From Heterodera schachtii (taxonomy: Eukaryota; Nematoda; Chromadorea; Rhabditida; Heteroderidae), in contig SIJG01000076.1 of NCBI GenBank assembly GCA_023374025.1, positions 535,249 to 599,248 of the forward strand: a DNA stretch of 64,000 nt, in the 5' to 3' direction. The notes under the pieces are model-generated. The model was not told where the DNA came from. It worked only from the letters and a program-made list of their open reading frames with translations, and did no database searches. Below, piece after piece: positions 24,066 through 35,087 of the stretch (position 1 is the stretch's first letter; each line of letters begins with the position of its first letter). A program made the position numbers and the translations under genes.

Positions 24066-24765
24066 GTTCAAAATCTAAAACATTAATATTTAAAATGATA
24101 AAGTTTTGTTAATCGAAAGTGTGTTCTCTATGTGTGCAAAAATTTGAAATTTTGCATACTAATAGAGAACTTATTTGTTAGTGCTTTCGAATAATACCAC
24201 GGATTAAAATTTGATTGCTTTAGAGTAAAGTTATAAGTAAAAAATTTTTTGCTAATCGTCGCCGTTTTTCTGCCGCTGGTTCCCCCCCCCCCCGGCTCCC
24301 AGACAATTTTTTTTAACTAAATAGCTTATTGGTGAACGAAGACAACAAAATTGGCGTTGAATGGGCTGTTCTACACCTTCGATAAATTCGTACAGTCAGA
24401 TGTTTTCACTTTTAGGGTTATTCCCCAAAAAAGATCAACTTATTTGCTATTTTTTCTTTTTTCTAGAATCGGTCCCCTTCAGCGACGAGATGTAAAAATG
24501 AGGCTTTTTGACTCAAATGAGACTTTTTTGCCTGCCAAATGATGCTTTTAAAAATTTTCATCTGCCAGCCCTGGACTTTGTCCATCGCTTTAAAAGAAAT
24601 TATTTAAATTGAGAAGCATAAATATTTCATGAGAAAAATTATGAAGTTGATTCGTTGGCCTGTGGGTTTTCTCTAATAAGTCATTAAATTTCCAAAAAAA
24701 ATCTAAAGAATTATTATATTTGCAAAAAATTAAAAAATATATTAAGATAAATAACAAAAATTTCC
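24066..24765. other. Spacer between satellite and inverted arm
   Basis: Contains a copy of the dispersed 'ctttcgaataataccac' repeat (24180-24240), a run of C at 24284-24293 and low-complexity DNA. The open frame 24351-24542 has no recognisable feature. No gene supported. Confidence 0.4.
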
Positions 24766-25766
24766 TTCCTTTCCTTTTCAATACTTCTCAAAATGTTAAC
24801 GCTATTCACATGTTAAATCAATGGCCAAGGTGACTTTGTCCTCGTCTTTGTTGTACAAGCCTTTGCTCAGGTCCATTAATTCCTTAATTTATCATTCAAA
24901 ATTAAAAAGGCAATTAATTAATTGCATCGGCCGTCACTCACCGCAAAAGAAATGAATTCAAAACCCCAAGACTTCTCTTTATTGTTAAAAACTCTTTCAT
25001 TGAATTCTTTCTTAAAATCCTCCACACAGCTCTTTTGAGAGACAATTCGAAGTGTTGCCGAACATTTGCGTCTCCAATTGCCATCTTTAAGGAAATTAAA
25101 GACCAATAAATTATATTTTAGCCCCCACCTCGACTAAATTAGTCGAACGTTCAAAGGTTTAATTAAAATAATTTTTAGTTTTTTTTATCACTCAGCCGAA
25201 AACTTTTTAAAATGACAAATTGAGCATGACCTTGGAAAATCTTTGGGTAAAAAAACAATGCAAATTGTACATTATAAAATTACTATTTACATAAGCCTTT
25301 TCAAAAATTAATAACATAAATTTTATAAAAAATAATTTTTATTTCTATTAATAAATTTGATAGGCAAACCTTTTTCAGAATCATCGCACAAAAGATAAAA
25401 ACCCAACCATTTCTCATCAGTGCTTTCATTTTTCTTTTCTATTTGTGCCCCTATTTTCCATGGCATTCCCTTTATATACACATTTTCGCTATTACGTTCA
25501 CTCCAATTGATTTCTCGTCCAAATCCCGACAATTCTTCGATTTCCATAGAAAGTGTGCCGTTGGATTTGTTCGGATCGGAAATAAATTTTTCAGTTTTTG
25601 GCTCATCAACAAGTACATCAATGGCCAATTTCACTTTGTCCTCGTCTTTGTTGTAAAATCCTTTGCTTGGGTCCAACAATTCCTTAATTTTGTGTGTAGA
25701 TGCTTAATTGTCGCTAGAAATTTATATCTTATTTCGTGACAATATTTATTTTTTTAAACAAATTAT

Positions 25767-26098
25767 TGTTGGATATGATGGATTTTTATTATTTATTTGA
25801 ATTAGCGCCAACACAGTAACAATGATGTTCCTGTTGTTTTTGTTGCCACGTCATCCAGTCAATAATTTCCCGCGCTGTTCTGTCTCATTCATTATTATTT
25901 TCATTATTATTATTATTATCATTTTCAGTCTAAATTATTTCTGTTTTGCTCCTTCCACTTTTGCCTTCCTCTGACTCCGTCGTCATCATTATTTATTTTA
26001 TTTGTTTATTTATTTTATTTGTTTATTTATTTTATTTGTTATCATTTGTCTTCCTCCAATAAATATTATTTTTCTGTTGTTCCTTCGCGGACACAACA
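25767..26098 (+). repeat. 5' LTR
   Basis: 332 bp, begins TGTTGG and ends ACAACA. By eye it differs from the 3' LTR at three positions (one near the start, two in the last 12 bp), so insertion is recent. Confidence 0.9.
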
Positions 26099-26344
26099 TT
26101 GGCGACACCCGAGTGCATATTTTGTGCATTACCGTGAACATACCAAAAAGCAACTCTGACGGCCACCTCACATAACCCATAACACTCAAGTTTATTCCCC
26201 ATCTGACGTAAGCCTGAAGAGTTTCTCAGTATTCTGACTTAGTATAAAGCTAAGTGTGTGTGTTCGGTATTTGGCTAATATTGCAAGTGGCAAAAAGTTA
26301 ATTTTATATTTGTATTTTGTCACTTCGAATTCATTTTCTCTATC

Positions 26345-27468
26345 ATGGCGACGAAGGAAGAGCTTAAAATTATTTTGGAAGCGCAGCAAAAACAGTTTTT
26401 GGATTTAATTCCAAAAATTTTGCCTCAAAATTCTGAACCAAGTGCCAGTTCTTCTGACCTCTTCAGTCAAATCTACAGTCAACTTCCGCAATTCCACTAC
26501 GACTCCGAGGCTGATGAAACATTCTCACTTTGGTGGGATCGTTTTGGACAATTTGTTGAGAAGGACGTTAAGGATTTGACCGACGACATGCAAGTGAGTT
26601 TGATTTTGGGTAAGCTCTCGGCAACGGATTATTTGAGGTAGCAAGTTCTTCCTAAGAAGCCCGCCGAAATTGAGTTTCAACTTACAATTTCCACTCTTAA
26701 GGTACTTTTTGGCGACACTAAGTCAATTTTTGTCAGGCGTTTCGAATGCTTTCAGCTGTCGTGCGGCCCCCACAAAATGTCATGGAGTTTGGTGCCATGG
26801 TCAATGCTCGCTGTGAACGCGCCGACATGACTCTGTCAAAGGAGGAAGTCAAATGCCTTATTTTCATCACAGTTCTGAGCGACGCGCACAAAGAACTTCG
26901 ACAAGAGTGTCTCCGCCAAATGGAAAAAGCTCGAAAATCAACGCCACCGAGGTCCATGGCTTTGGAAGCACTTCTGGAAGAGTGCCGCTCCATTCAATCG
27001 TTTGAAAATTGGGCTGCCGCTTTGTCTGGTCCCGGACAAGTTCATTCAGTGCAGGTCCGACCGCAACGAGTAAGCGATGGAAGTAAGAAGTCGAACCGAG
27101 GTAAAATGGTCAACCAAAAGGGCAATGTTTCGTTTCAAATTTCGAAAGAGTATAATTTTGCTTTCAATTCGAATAGGACCGATGAAGATCAGCAGAAAAA
27201 GTGCAAGCGATGTGGCCAATTTCATGTCAACGACTGTCCTTATGCCGAGGATGTGAAATCCTACCGCTGTGGAAAACGTGGACACATCAGACCCGTTTGT
27301 CCTGAACGCACGCAGTCAAACGCTGTCACTGTGGCCTCAATTTTTTGCGTAACTCAAAAGTGCCACGATTGGATTTGGACCAATCCACTGATCAATGGTC
27401 ATCCTGTCAAACTTATGGCTGATACATGCTCGCATCTGACGATTATTCAGGAGCCAAACTTTGGATAA
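26345..27468 (+). pseudogene. gag and protease start of the LTR element, broken
   Basis: The ATG at 26345 opens a gag-like region (FHYDSEADETFSLWWDRF, a pattern of nematode Gypsy gag). A TAG stops it at 26639-26641. The frame continues beyond the stop and then shifts by one base near 26760-26770 in a C/A run. The second part (26746-27468) has CKRCGQFHVNDC and YRCGKRGHIRPVCP, two CCHC-like knuckles, then a retropepsin-like MADTCSHLTII, where the usual DTG is DTC. The element cannot make an intact Gag-Pol. Confidence 0.8.
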
Positions 27469-27556
27469 GTTTGGGAAGCCCAAAATTGAGAAGCCAAGGT
27501 AAAAAAGTTGGTAGTTTCTCTGGTCATAAATTGAGTTTGTTGGGCGATTTGATTGT

Positions 27557-28093
27557 TTGGTGCAATTTAAAGGTGTTGAATTTAAGCTCAAATGTTCAGT
27601 AACAAACACCGGAGCTCCAAACATCATGGGACTTGGTTGGATTGTGTCGTTTGAAAAGGCCACGCAGTCTCCCATCGCGACGACATTGGATTTGTCAATC
27701 GCCCCAGCAAAGGTCAACACAATTGATGAGTGTCAACGCCATTTCAAAATCGGTGACCCTGTTCGTATGTTCAACTACGGAAAAACTGGCAAGCCAAATT
27801 GGTTAGAAGGCAAAGTCGTCGCTGGTAAAGGTCTATTTTGGAAAGTCAAAATTCCATTGTTAAATATTACTGTCACCAGACATGTAAACCAAATGCGTTA
27901 TTTTGTCCCTTCCCTTATCAATCAGAAACCAGGTTTTCGAATGATACAGTTGACGAAGTTCCGCAATAACGCAGTCCTTGCCACCACACTGTCACGACTA
28001 CTCCGCCGACCAACTTGCCAGAGCAACCAACGCCTCGTCCTCAGAGACAACGTCGTCCGCCGATACGATATTAGCCGTGACGAGACCAATTGA
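27557..28093 (+). pseudogene. Protease end fused to integrase C-terminal tail by deletion
   Basis: The frame begins with the end of the protease (NIMGLGWIV) and passes directly into a chromodomain-less integrase tail (FKIGDPVRMFNYGKTGKPNW, ending with an arginine-rich region). About 3 kb of normal pol is missing between them (inference from the usual Gypsy order). Confidence 0.7.
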
Positions 28094-28131
28094 AGAATGG
28101 AGATGTTGGACTTTTAATTTATGAAGGGAAA

Positions 28132-28463
28132 TGTTGGATATGATTGATTTTTATTATTTATTTGAATTAGCGCCAACACAGTAACAATGATGTTCCTGTT
28201 GTTTTTGTTGCCACGTCATCCAGTCAATAATTTCCCGCGCTGTTCTGTCTCATTCATTATTATTTTCATTATTATTATTATTATCATTTTCAGTCTAAAT
28301 TATTTCTGTTTTGCTCCTTCCACTTTTGCCTTCCTCTGACTCCGTCGTCATCATTATTTATTTTATTTGTTTATTTATTTTATTTGTTTATTTATTTTAT
28401 TTGTTATCATTTGTCTTCCTCCAATAAATATTATTTTTCTGTTGTTCCTTCGCGCATACAACA
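28132..28463 (+). repeat. 3' LTR
   Basis: 332 bp, same length as the 5' LTR and nearly identical; followed by the second ATTAT target copy. Confidence 0.9.
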
Positions 28464-29373
28464 ATTATGTTGAATTAAGAATAGATGGCGATATATTGTA
28501 AAAAATATTTTTTTTGAATCGCCACTCACAGCAAAACTAATGAAATTTGGAAATCCAAAGTTGTTTCTTTCTTTATCAAAAGTTTGATTATTAATAGTAG
28601 GGATTATTATTTGGCAAAAGAAATTTATTTGAATCGCCACTCACCGAAAACTAATGAAATGATATCCCTTGTTGAATATTTCTTTATTAAATATGCGATC
28701 ATCCATTCTTCCAATTAAATCCTTCGTGTCGCTCTTTTGAAAAACAATTCGAAAAGTGATCGAAGTTTTACAAAACCAATTTTCTGCACAATAAAATTAA
28801 CTTTCAACAAAATAATCATTACATTATGTTTAAGCCTGTACTTATTAAGTTTAACTGGTACTTTTCACACGTGCTGGGTAGTTTAGTAGGAAAATAAAAA
28901 AGGTAAAACATTTATAAATTCATAAGTTGGTTCAATTTCTACCAAATTAATATTTGATGGTGTCAATCAAAAGCTCTAGGTATTCTCTACTGGAATAATA
29001 ATTTAGATTTTTTAAATAAAATTAAAAAAATATTATGTGTCATAAAATTTAATAAGTCTTATTTAAGAATTGTTTGACCAGATCTTTTTTAAAACCCAAA
29101 GAAATTTTTTGAAATTTTATTTTTAAATGATTATGTAGAGACTTAATTCATATAATTTTGTTAGTCCTATGAATTTTCTATTTATCTTTAAAATTTCAAA
29201 AAATTTTATTGGGTTTCAAAAAAAGTTTTGTATTGAAAAAGTATGTGAAAATACCAGTTAAACTTATAAGTACCTTAAAGCCTTCATTATGAGCAGTTGA
29301 CCAAAATTTCCATATCTTTTGTATTTTTCATATTTTTTCAATTAATTAGATTAAATATTAAATTTAGCTAATA

Positions 29374-30625
29374 CACTGTGTTGCATTAGAATAGGGACAC
29401 CTTATTTTGTGGGAGTTTGACCACTTCCCATGAACCAATCGATTTGAAATTTTAACTGTACGTAGCAATTCTGAAAATATTAAGATTCTAAAAGTGACAA
29501 GACGAAATGACGACGGAAAAAAATTTTACGAATTTTTTTCAAAAAATGGGGTGTTGCATTAGAATAGGGACACTTGTGAAAAACGGACAAATCTCAACAA
29601 CTACCAAAAAGAAACTGATGAAACAAGCTAAATAAGAAAGAACAAATCTTTTTACACATTTCTGTTTATTTTGCGGACAGAAATATGACTTTTAGGGAGA
29701 GTTATGTTGAATTTTCTAAGTTTTCCGGAGAAATTAAGGGCCATAAGGCTTAAACCGCCTCTAACATTTGACCAACCGAATCAAACTGACAGCAATCAAC
29801 ACTAAGATAACGTAGAGATATCCTATAAGCATTTTCTATTCACTTTATGCAAGAAAAAAATCATTAAACACAAAATTTTCGGATGAAAAAAATGCGAAAA
29901 TTCGAGTAAATTCGAAAAAAAAATTTCTAGGGGGTTGGTAAAAATTTTTCTTGGAAGATGAATATGATGAACAGAAAGAGCACAAAATTCTCTACAAAAT
30001 GGCTTCTGGATGAGGGCTCTACGCCGCGTCTCCGCTGAGGGGAGTTTGGATAAACACGAATGTCGTAAAAAGTAAGCAAAATGGCTTAAAAATGGTCATT
30101 TTTTGGGTAGTCGATATTTAACCAAACGCCCCTCAGCGGAGACGCGGCGTAGAGCCCTCATCCAGAAGCCATTTTGTAGAGAATTTTATGCTCTTTCTGA
30201 CTGTCATATTCGTCTTCTGCGAAAAATTTTTCACAGCCCCCTATGAATTTTTATAGAAAATTTTCCCGATTTCAAGGCATTTTAGGATTTTCAGATCACT
30301 ATGAAGGAGTGATCTGATCAATTTGTTGCAATTGACTTTTTTGTTCAATACCATAAAGTAAGCCTACATTAATTTTTTCAGATTTTTTAATGCTCAACTC
30401 AAAAAGTTACAGCCTTCTGAAAAAGTGTCCCTATTCTAATGCAACACCCCATTTTTTGAAAAAAATTCGTAAAATTTTTTTCCGTCGTCATTTTCATCTT
30501 GTCACTGTTAGAATCTTAATATTTTCAGAATTGCTACGTACAGTTAAAATTTCAAATCGATTGATTCATGGGAAGTGGTCAAACTCCCACAAAATAAGGT
30601 GTCCCTATTCTAATGCAACACAGTG
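29374..30625. mobile_element. Fold-back Tc1/mariner-like element, 1252 bp
   Basis: Ends are CACTGTGTTGCATTAGAAT and its reverse complement, flanked by TA. The two halves pair almost end to end: outer arms to about 29610/30395 and a second strong arm (CTCTACGCCGCGTCTCCGC at about 30018 against 30140). A second copy of TGTTGCATTAGAATAGGGAC lies inside each arm. No transposase ORF. The intact left arm shows the empty TA site at about 2224. Confidence 0.9.
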
Positions 30626-32310
30626 TAAATACGAGAAAATAGTAAAAAAAAAAATCACTGAAAAAAAGAATTTAATAAATGTAATTCATCTTTAAAAAAG
30701 ATTTTAATAATTTTTTATGAAGATTAATTATTTTTTATCTTTTCCATATTTATGAAAATCTCTTTTTGTTTACCATTTTCAGGTCCATAGTTGTAAAGGT
30801 AAAAGTCCAACCATTTCTCATTGCTTTCGTCTTTCGTTCTTATTTTTGCCTTTATTTTCCATGGCATTCCCCTAATGTCCACGGCATCGCTTAATCGCTC
30901 ACTTCCCACCTCCTCCAGCACAAATTTTGACACTTTTTCAATTTCCATCTCAATTGTGCCTTCGTTTTTGTGTCGTTGATGAGTAGGAAATTTCAATGGG
31001 AAAAGCCCAGGTAAATCACTTAACTTTGGATGGGAATAATGCTGATAAATGCTTTCCACTTCTTCAGTTGTTAACACACCAATTGAAACTGAAATTTGAT
31101 TGAAATGGATAAGCATTTTCAAAATAGAAAACTCTCTATAATCAAAATATATTTATTACCAACGCTTTTTGTAAAATCCTCTTTTGATATGATTGGAAAA
31201 CGAATGTTGAGCAATGCCGAGCCAAGCATTTCGCGCCGATTTTCAGCAGAACATTCGATGCCTTTTTGACGGCACTTTTCGTCAGCCCAATGGAGTGCCT
31301 AAATTTAAAAGAATTAATTTAATTTAAATCGCTTATATTTTACCGCATTCCAAATTTCGATTTCACTAATTCTCAGCTGCTCGCTCTCGAGAATAACATA
31401 TAACAAATTTTGTTGAATTTGTAAAAAAGGCTTCTGATTTTATCAAATCACTGATATTTTGATCAATGTAGCGCAAACAGCGGTGAGCAAAATCCCAAAA
31501 TAAAATAAATATATAATCCTTACTTTAACCTATCGTGGACCATACCATAGAATTTTATAATATAGACGAAAAATATAGACAAAAAGCTGAAACATGGACA
31601 AGAAATTAATGAAAATTGTCTTGGATTTTTTGAAGACCCGTAAATTTTTTGTCTGTATTTCCTGTCCGAGCTCTTATTATTAATCACATTTTTCGGTTTT
31701 TTCACAACTTCCAAGTCCCATTAATTTATTTTTTATGCCATTAATAATTAAAATTACTTCCTCACCTCCATATTCAGCGACAAAGCCTGTTTAAAAGCCA
31801 CAAAAACATTTGGCAACTTTTGAATTGGAACATTGGCACAAAAGTTGGCACATTTCTTTACCAGGCCATTGATGTTATATTTATCAGCTATAATTAAAAA
31901 TAAGTTTATTTAAAATCCCAATTATAAATTTTCACCGGCTTTTAAAACGTCCAACCAATTATTGGCATCCAATCCGTTAAAACTCATCGTGTAAATAAAT
32001 GTTAGCATCGCTTCGAACGCACTAATTTCAATGTCAGGCACCAAAATTGGATCTTTCTTAGTGGCATGATCTTAAATTAAAATAGATTTTTTTAAAACTT
32101 TGGATGAAATATTTTATTACCTTTTCCAATGGAATTCTTTAAATTTTGCTCGTCATAACGGAACATTGCTTCAAAAACATCGGAAGCACTGGAGAGAATC
32201 GCTCTATGAGCTGATACAATCTAAAAAACCTCAAAAAATTATTAAAACTTTTGAGAATTGTAGTAATTTTTCCAAAAAAAAAAAAATTAATGTTAATGAG
32301 CAAAATGTTA

Positions 32311-32381
32311 AGCCTCGGGTGGGAATCGAACCCGCGCCTACAACCAATCCAATGGACACCCGTCCATTAAGCAACCGTGGA
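32311..32381 (-). tRNA. tRNA-like sequence, second copy
   Basis: Inverted-arm copy of 159-229, with the same B-box and the same lack of a good anticodon stem. Lies in the intron between BTB exons 33690-33575 and 32220-32121. Confidence 0.4.
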
Positions 32382-32539
32382 AAATTCGACATTCTTTTTT
32401 TGGGTCTTATCAATCCGCTTTTTAACCGCCCCATGCTTTTTAGTAAAAAATCTTTAAAAAATATATTTTAAAAGAAAATTAAAATAAACACATCAGTTTG
32501 TGTTACAAGATCGAAAAACAAATGCCCGTCTCTATTTTG

Positions 32540-33380
32540 TAGGGTTGCTCCCCGACCCCGAGCCCCCCGACCCCCGACCCGACCCGAGACGTTTTTGGGA
32601 CCTATTCCCCGACCCGACCCCCGACATGTGCCCCCCGGCGGTCCCCGACCCCCGACTTTTTGCCCCCCGACCCGCCCGACACTATTTCGGGGGATTGGAG
32701 ACTCCGAGAGTTTTAAAAATTTAAAAGTTAATTCATCCATGAAGGCGGGAAATATTGAAAATTTTTGAGATTTTGAACAAATTTTCTTAGTAAAATTCAT
32801 TAAAAATTACGAAAAACTTTCCGGTGGCGCCTATCGGCACCGCCAGCCCCCCAAAAACTCCAAATTTTTTCTTAAAAATTGGCTCGAAAATCACAAAATT
32901 TGGACCATTTTTGGACAAAATTCTCTTAACAAATCATGCTCATTTTCAAAAAATTTTCCCGGCGGCGCCTATCGGCACCGCCGGACCACTTCCCCCCATC
33001 CCAAGTTTCCAAAAAAGTTTCTTGAAAATCGGTCCGCTAAAATTGTTCAAATTATGAGATTAAAATTTTTGAGCCTCGAAATTCGATTTTCGATTTCTGA
33101 AAATTTTTGGAGCCTGGGATGCCTTGTTATAAAATGCCAAATTGGACGCAGGCTCCAATGAATGAATTTTAATCAGATGATTAAAGTGAAAAAAGGAAGA
33201 TTTACGAGCATTTAAAAAGAAAAATTGGTTTTTTCGTTAAAAAATTTTGTTGATCACTACCCGACCGGGGTCCCCGACCCCCGACAATTGAGCTCCCCCC
33301 GACCCGACCCCCGACAATTGAGCTCCCCCCGACCCGACCCCCGACATGTCGCCCCCCAGAGGGGTCGGGGAGCAACCCTA
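32540..33380. mobile_element. GC-rich hAT-like non-autonomous element, 841 bp
   Basis: Inverted ends TAGGGTTGCTCCCCGACCC / GGGTCGGGGAGCAACCCTA, with exact 8-bp target duplications CTATTTTG (32532-32539, 33381-33388). Ends are built of CCCCGACCC repeats, and the interior has two copies of the GGCGGCGCC..GGCACCGCC palindrome. 8-bp duplication and TAGGGTTGC end fit the hAT superfamily. The open frames on both strands are products of the C-rich repeats. Confidence 0.9.
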
Positions 33381-33828
33381 CTATTTTGCATCATTCGATA
33401 GCTCTAAATATTTTTCATTGCATGAAAAATCCTAAAAAATAATACTTTTTCTATCATTGAAATTTTTAGATGTTCTTATTAAAAAAAATTTTCGCTCGCT
33501 TTTTTGATTTTTAATTTTTTTCGATCGTTATTTTTGGAAAAATGACATTAAAATATGTTTTTTTTTTGACTCGCCTCCGTTTTGCCGTCCTTCTTCCCAA
33601 CCAAAAAGTCAACATCCGTATACTCTCTTTTCTTTAACACTTTGTCCATTTGTTCTGCCGACGAATTGACACTTTGTCCATCGCTTTTGTCTTAAATATT
33701 TTAAATGAGTTTATTAATTGGGTTACCCAATTACCTGATTCATTTTTTGGAGGATTTGCATTTATAATTTTCAAATATAAATTGGCAAAAATGGGAAATA
33801 TAGCAAAATAATAAAATGGGTAATTCAT

Positions 33829-34790
33829 TTTGTCAACTTAAATTAGAATATTAAACAGTCCCTAGATAAATAATTCTCATTGAGTGCTTTCGATTGATCC
33901 AACATTTTTGGATTTGAATATTTTGGTTTTGCGGTGAATGGAAATTTAAATAAAATGTATTTTATATTCATACATTGTAAAAATGGGTCACCTCATAAAT
34001 TAATGACAATTAATATTCGAATCTTTGTAGTATGTGTTTTATATATTGTAAACTTGATGACTTCATAATAGGCGCTAATCGGTATATTATCTCCATTTGC
34101 CCCACACTCCACAAAAAATAGCGAATTGGTAAAAGTGGGTGGCTGTCAGCAACAAATTTTCCCCAAGTTCACCAGTGCTGCCCGTTTGAAAATTGTCCCG
34201 AGACTCAAGACCCAGACTTGACTCCAAGACTCTGTTTCTCTCATATAATAAGAAACCATTTTTACAATGTCTGAATACCCTAAAAACCTCAAAAAATTGC
34301 TAAAAATTGATGAAAAATGTCAAAAATGTTCAAAACTGTGATAAAACGGGCATGAGTCAGACTAGGGAAATGGGTAAAGCGCGGATGAAGCAAATCACCC
34401 GCAATTCTTAAACCGGGAAAAGGGAGGCAGAAAATTTTGAATCTCTTAAAGAAAATAATTTTGAAATTATAATTTCACTCGTATTATTACTGGGACTTTG
34501 GGATTCATTATGCCATATTTTCTCAATTATTATATGTAAAAAAAGGAAATTGATGGTTTTGACGATAATTGCCCCACTTAAATGCCCATTTATTCATATT
34601 TAATTCTACTTTTTGTTAATTGTCTAAGAAAAAAAAAAGTAGAATTTTTCCATTCAAAAATTCACAAGTAAAGGCAAAAAGATTGGCGCATGAAAAAATC
34701 TCCTACTTTTTCATTTTAATAATTGCCTACGCAAATCGATTTAGAGAGCAATAAGTATAAAATAAATTTATTAAAAAAAGCGTTAAATTT
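33829..34790. other. AT-rich intergenic DNA upstream of the inverted gene
   Basis: Would hold the promoter of the inverted BTB-MATH copy, but no TATA box or other site could be supported. A short relic of MATH exon type ('ttggttttgcggtgaatgg') is at about 33920-33945. Confidence 0.35.
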
Positions 34791-34794
34791 ATAT

Positions 34795-34915
34795 AATTTC
34801 CCATTTTTTGGCTCGTCCATAATTACATCAATGGCCAAAATTTATTCCTCCGTGCCGTTTTTTTTGAGAAACAATTATAAAAGTCATCGAGCTTTTAAGA
34901 CCAATTTTCTGCACA
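34795..34915 (-). pseudogene. MATH exon fragments, reverse orientation
   Basis: 34795-34840 matches the reverse complement of 'attgatgtcattgtggacgag' of the MATH exons, and 34845-34915 that of the MATH1 middle exon start with its 'tgtgcag' acceptor. Introns and most exon sequence are lost. Confidence 0.65.
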
Positions 34916-35087
34916 ATAAATAAATTTTAATAAAATTACCATTATGTTTAAAGGTACTTATAAGTTGAACGGGTACCCTTCCCATACATTTTTGGAACCC
35001 TTTGGCACATTGAAAACTCGAATTCGAACAATGAGTTTAAAAGTCGAAAATTTTCGATTTTTTTTTTGTCTAAAAGTTGTCTAACCT

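Larger units (their letters stand above)
25767..28463 (+). mobile_element. Gypsy-type LTR retrotransposon, internally deleted
   Basis: Two 332-bp LTRs (TGTTGGATATGAT...CAACA) flank the element, with 5-bp target duplications ATTAT at 25762-25766 and 28464-28468. TGGCGAC directly after the 5' LTR fits a primer-binding site; GAAGGGAAA directly before the 3' LTR is the polypurine tract. The interior has gag, a zinc knuckle and a protease fragment, then jumps to the end of integrase: reverse transcriptase, RNase H and integrase core are missing. It sits in an intron of the inverted BTB-MATH copy, inserted in the opposite orientation. Confidence 0.9.
24765..32539. repeat. Right arm of large inverted duplication
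   Basis: Reverse complement of 1-4772 once the LTR retrotransposon (25767-28463), the fold-back element (29374-30625) and an extra ~150 bp (about 28876-29030) are removed. Homology to the left arm ends at the target-site duplication of the hAT-like element at 32540, only because the window starts there in the left arm. Confidence 0.9.
24802..33828 (-). pseudogene. Inverted copy of BTB-BACK-MATH-MATH gene, decayed
   Basis: Exons: 33828-33735, 33690-33575, 32220-32121, 32070-31936, 31887-31766, 31494-31344, 31298-31160, 31088-30774, 28783-28645, 25682-25370, 25084-24942, 24882-24802. The first two encode MNYPFYYFAIFPIFANLYLK..., a signal-peptide-like start, then REYTDVDFLVGKKDGKTE, the BTB N-terminus. 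The second intron has a GC donor. Compared with the intact copy, exon 31494-31344 has six T instead of five (frameshift) and exon 28783-28645 is 4 nt shorter (second frameshift). A partial second copy of the MATH1 middle exon lies at 28525-28600. Introns carry an LTR element, a fold-back element and a hAT element. I call it a pseudogene; a sequencing error could explain the homopolymer change but not both. Confidence 0.75.

Noticed and set aside
26733..27285. Minus-strand frames within the LTR element
   Set aside because: Shadows of gag on the opposite strand; the plus strand has zinc knuckles and protease motifs.
32468..32800. Proline/glycine-rich open frames around 32.5 kb
   Set aside because: They read through CCCCGACCC repeats of the hAT-like element end on both strands.
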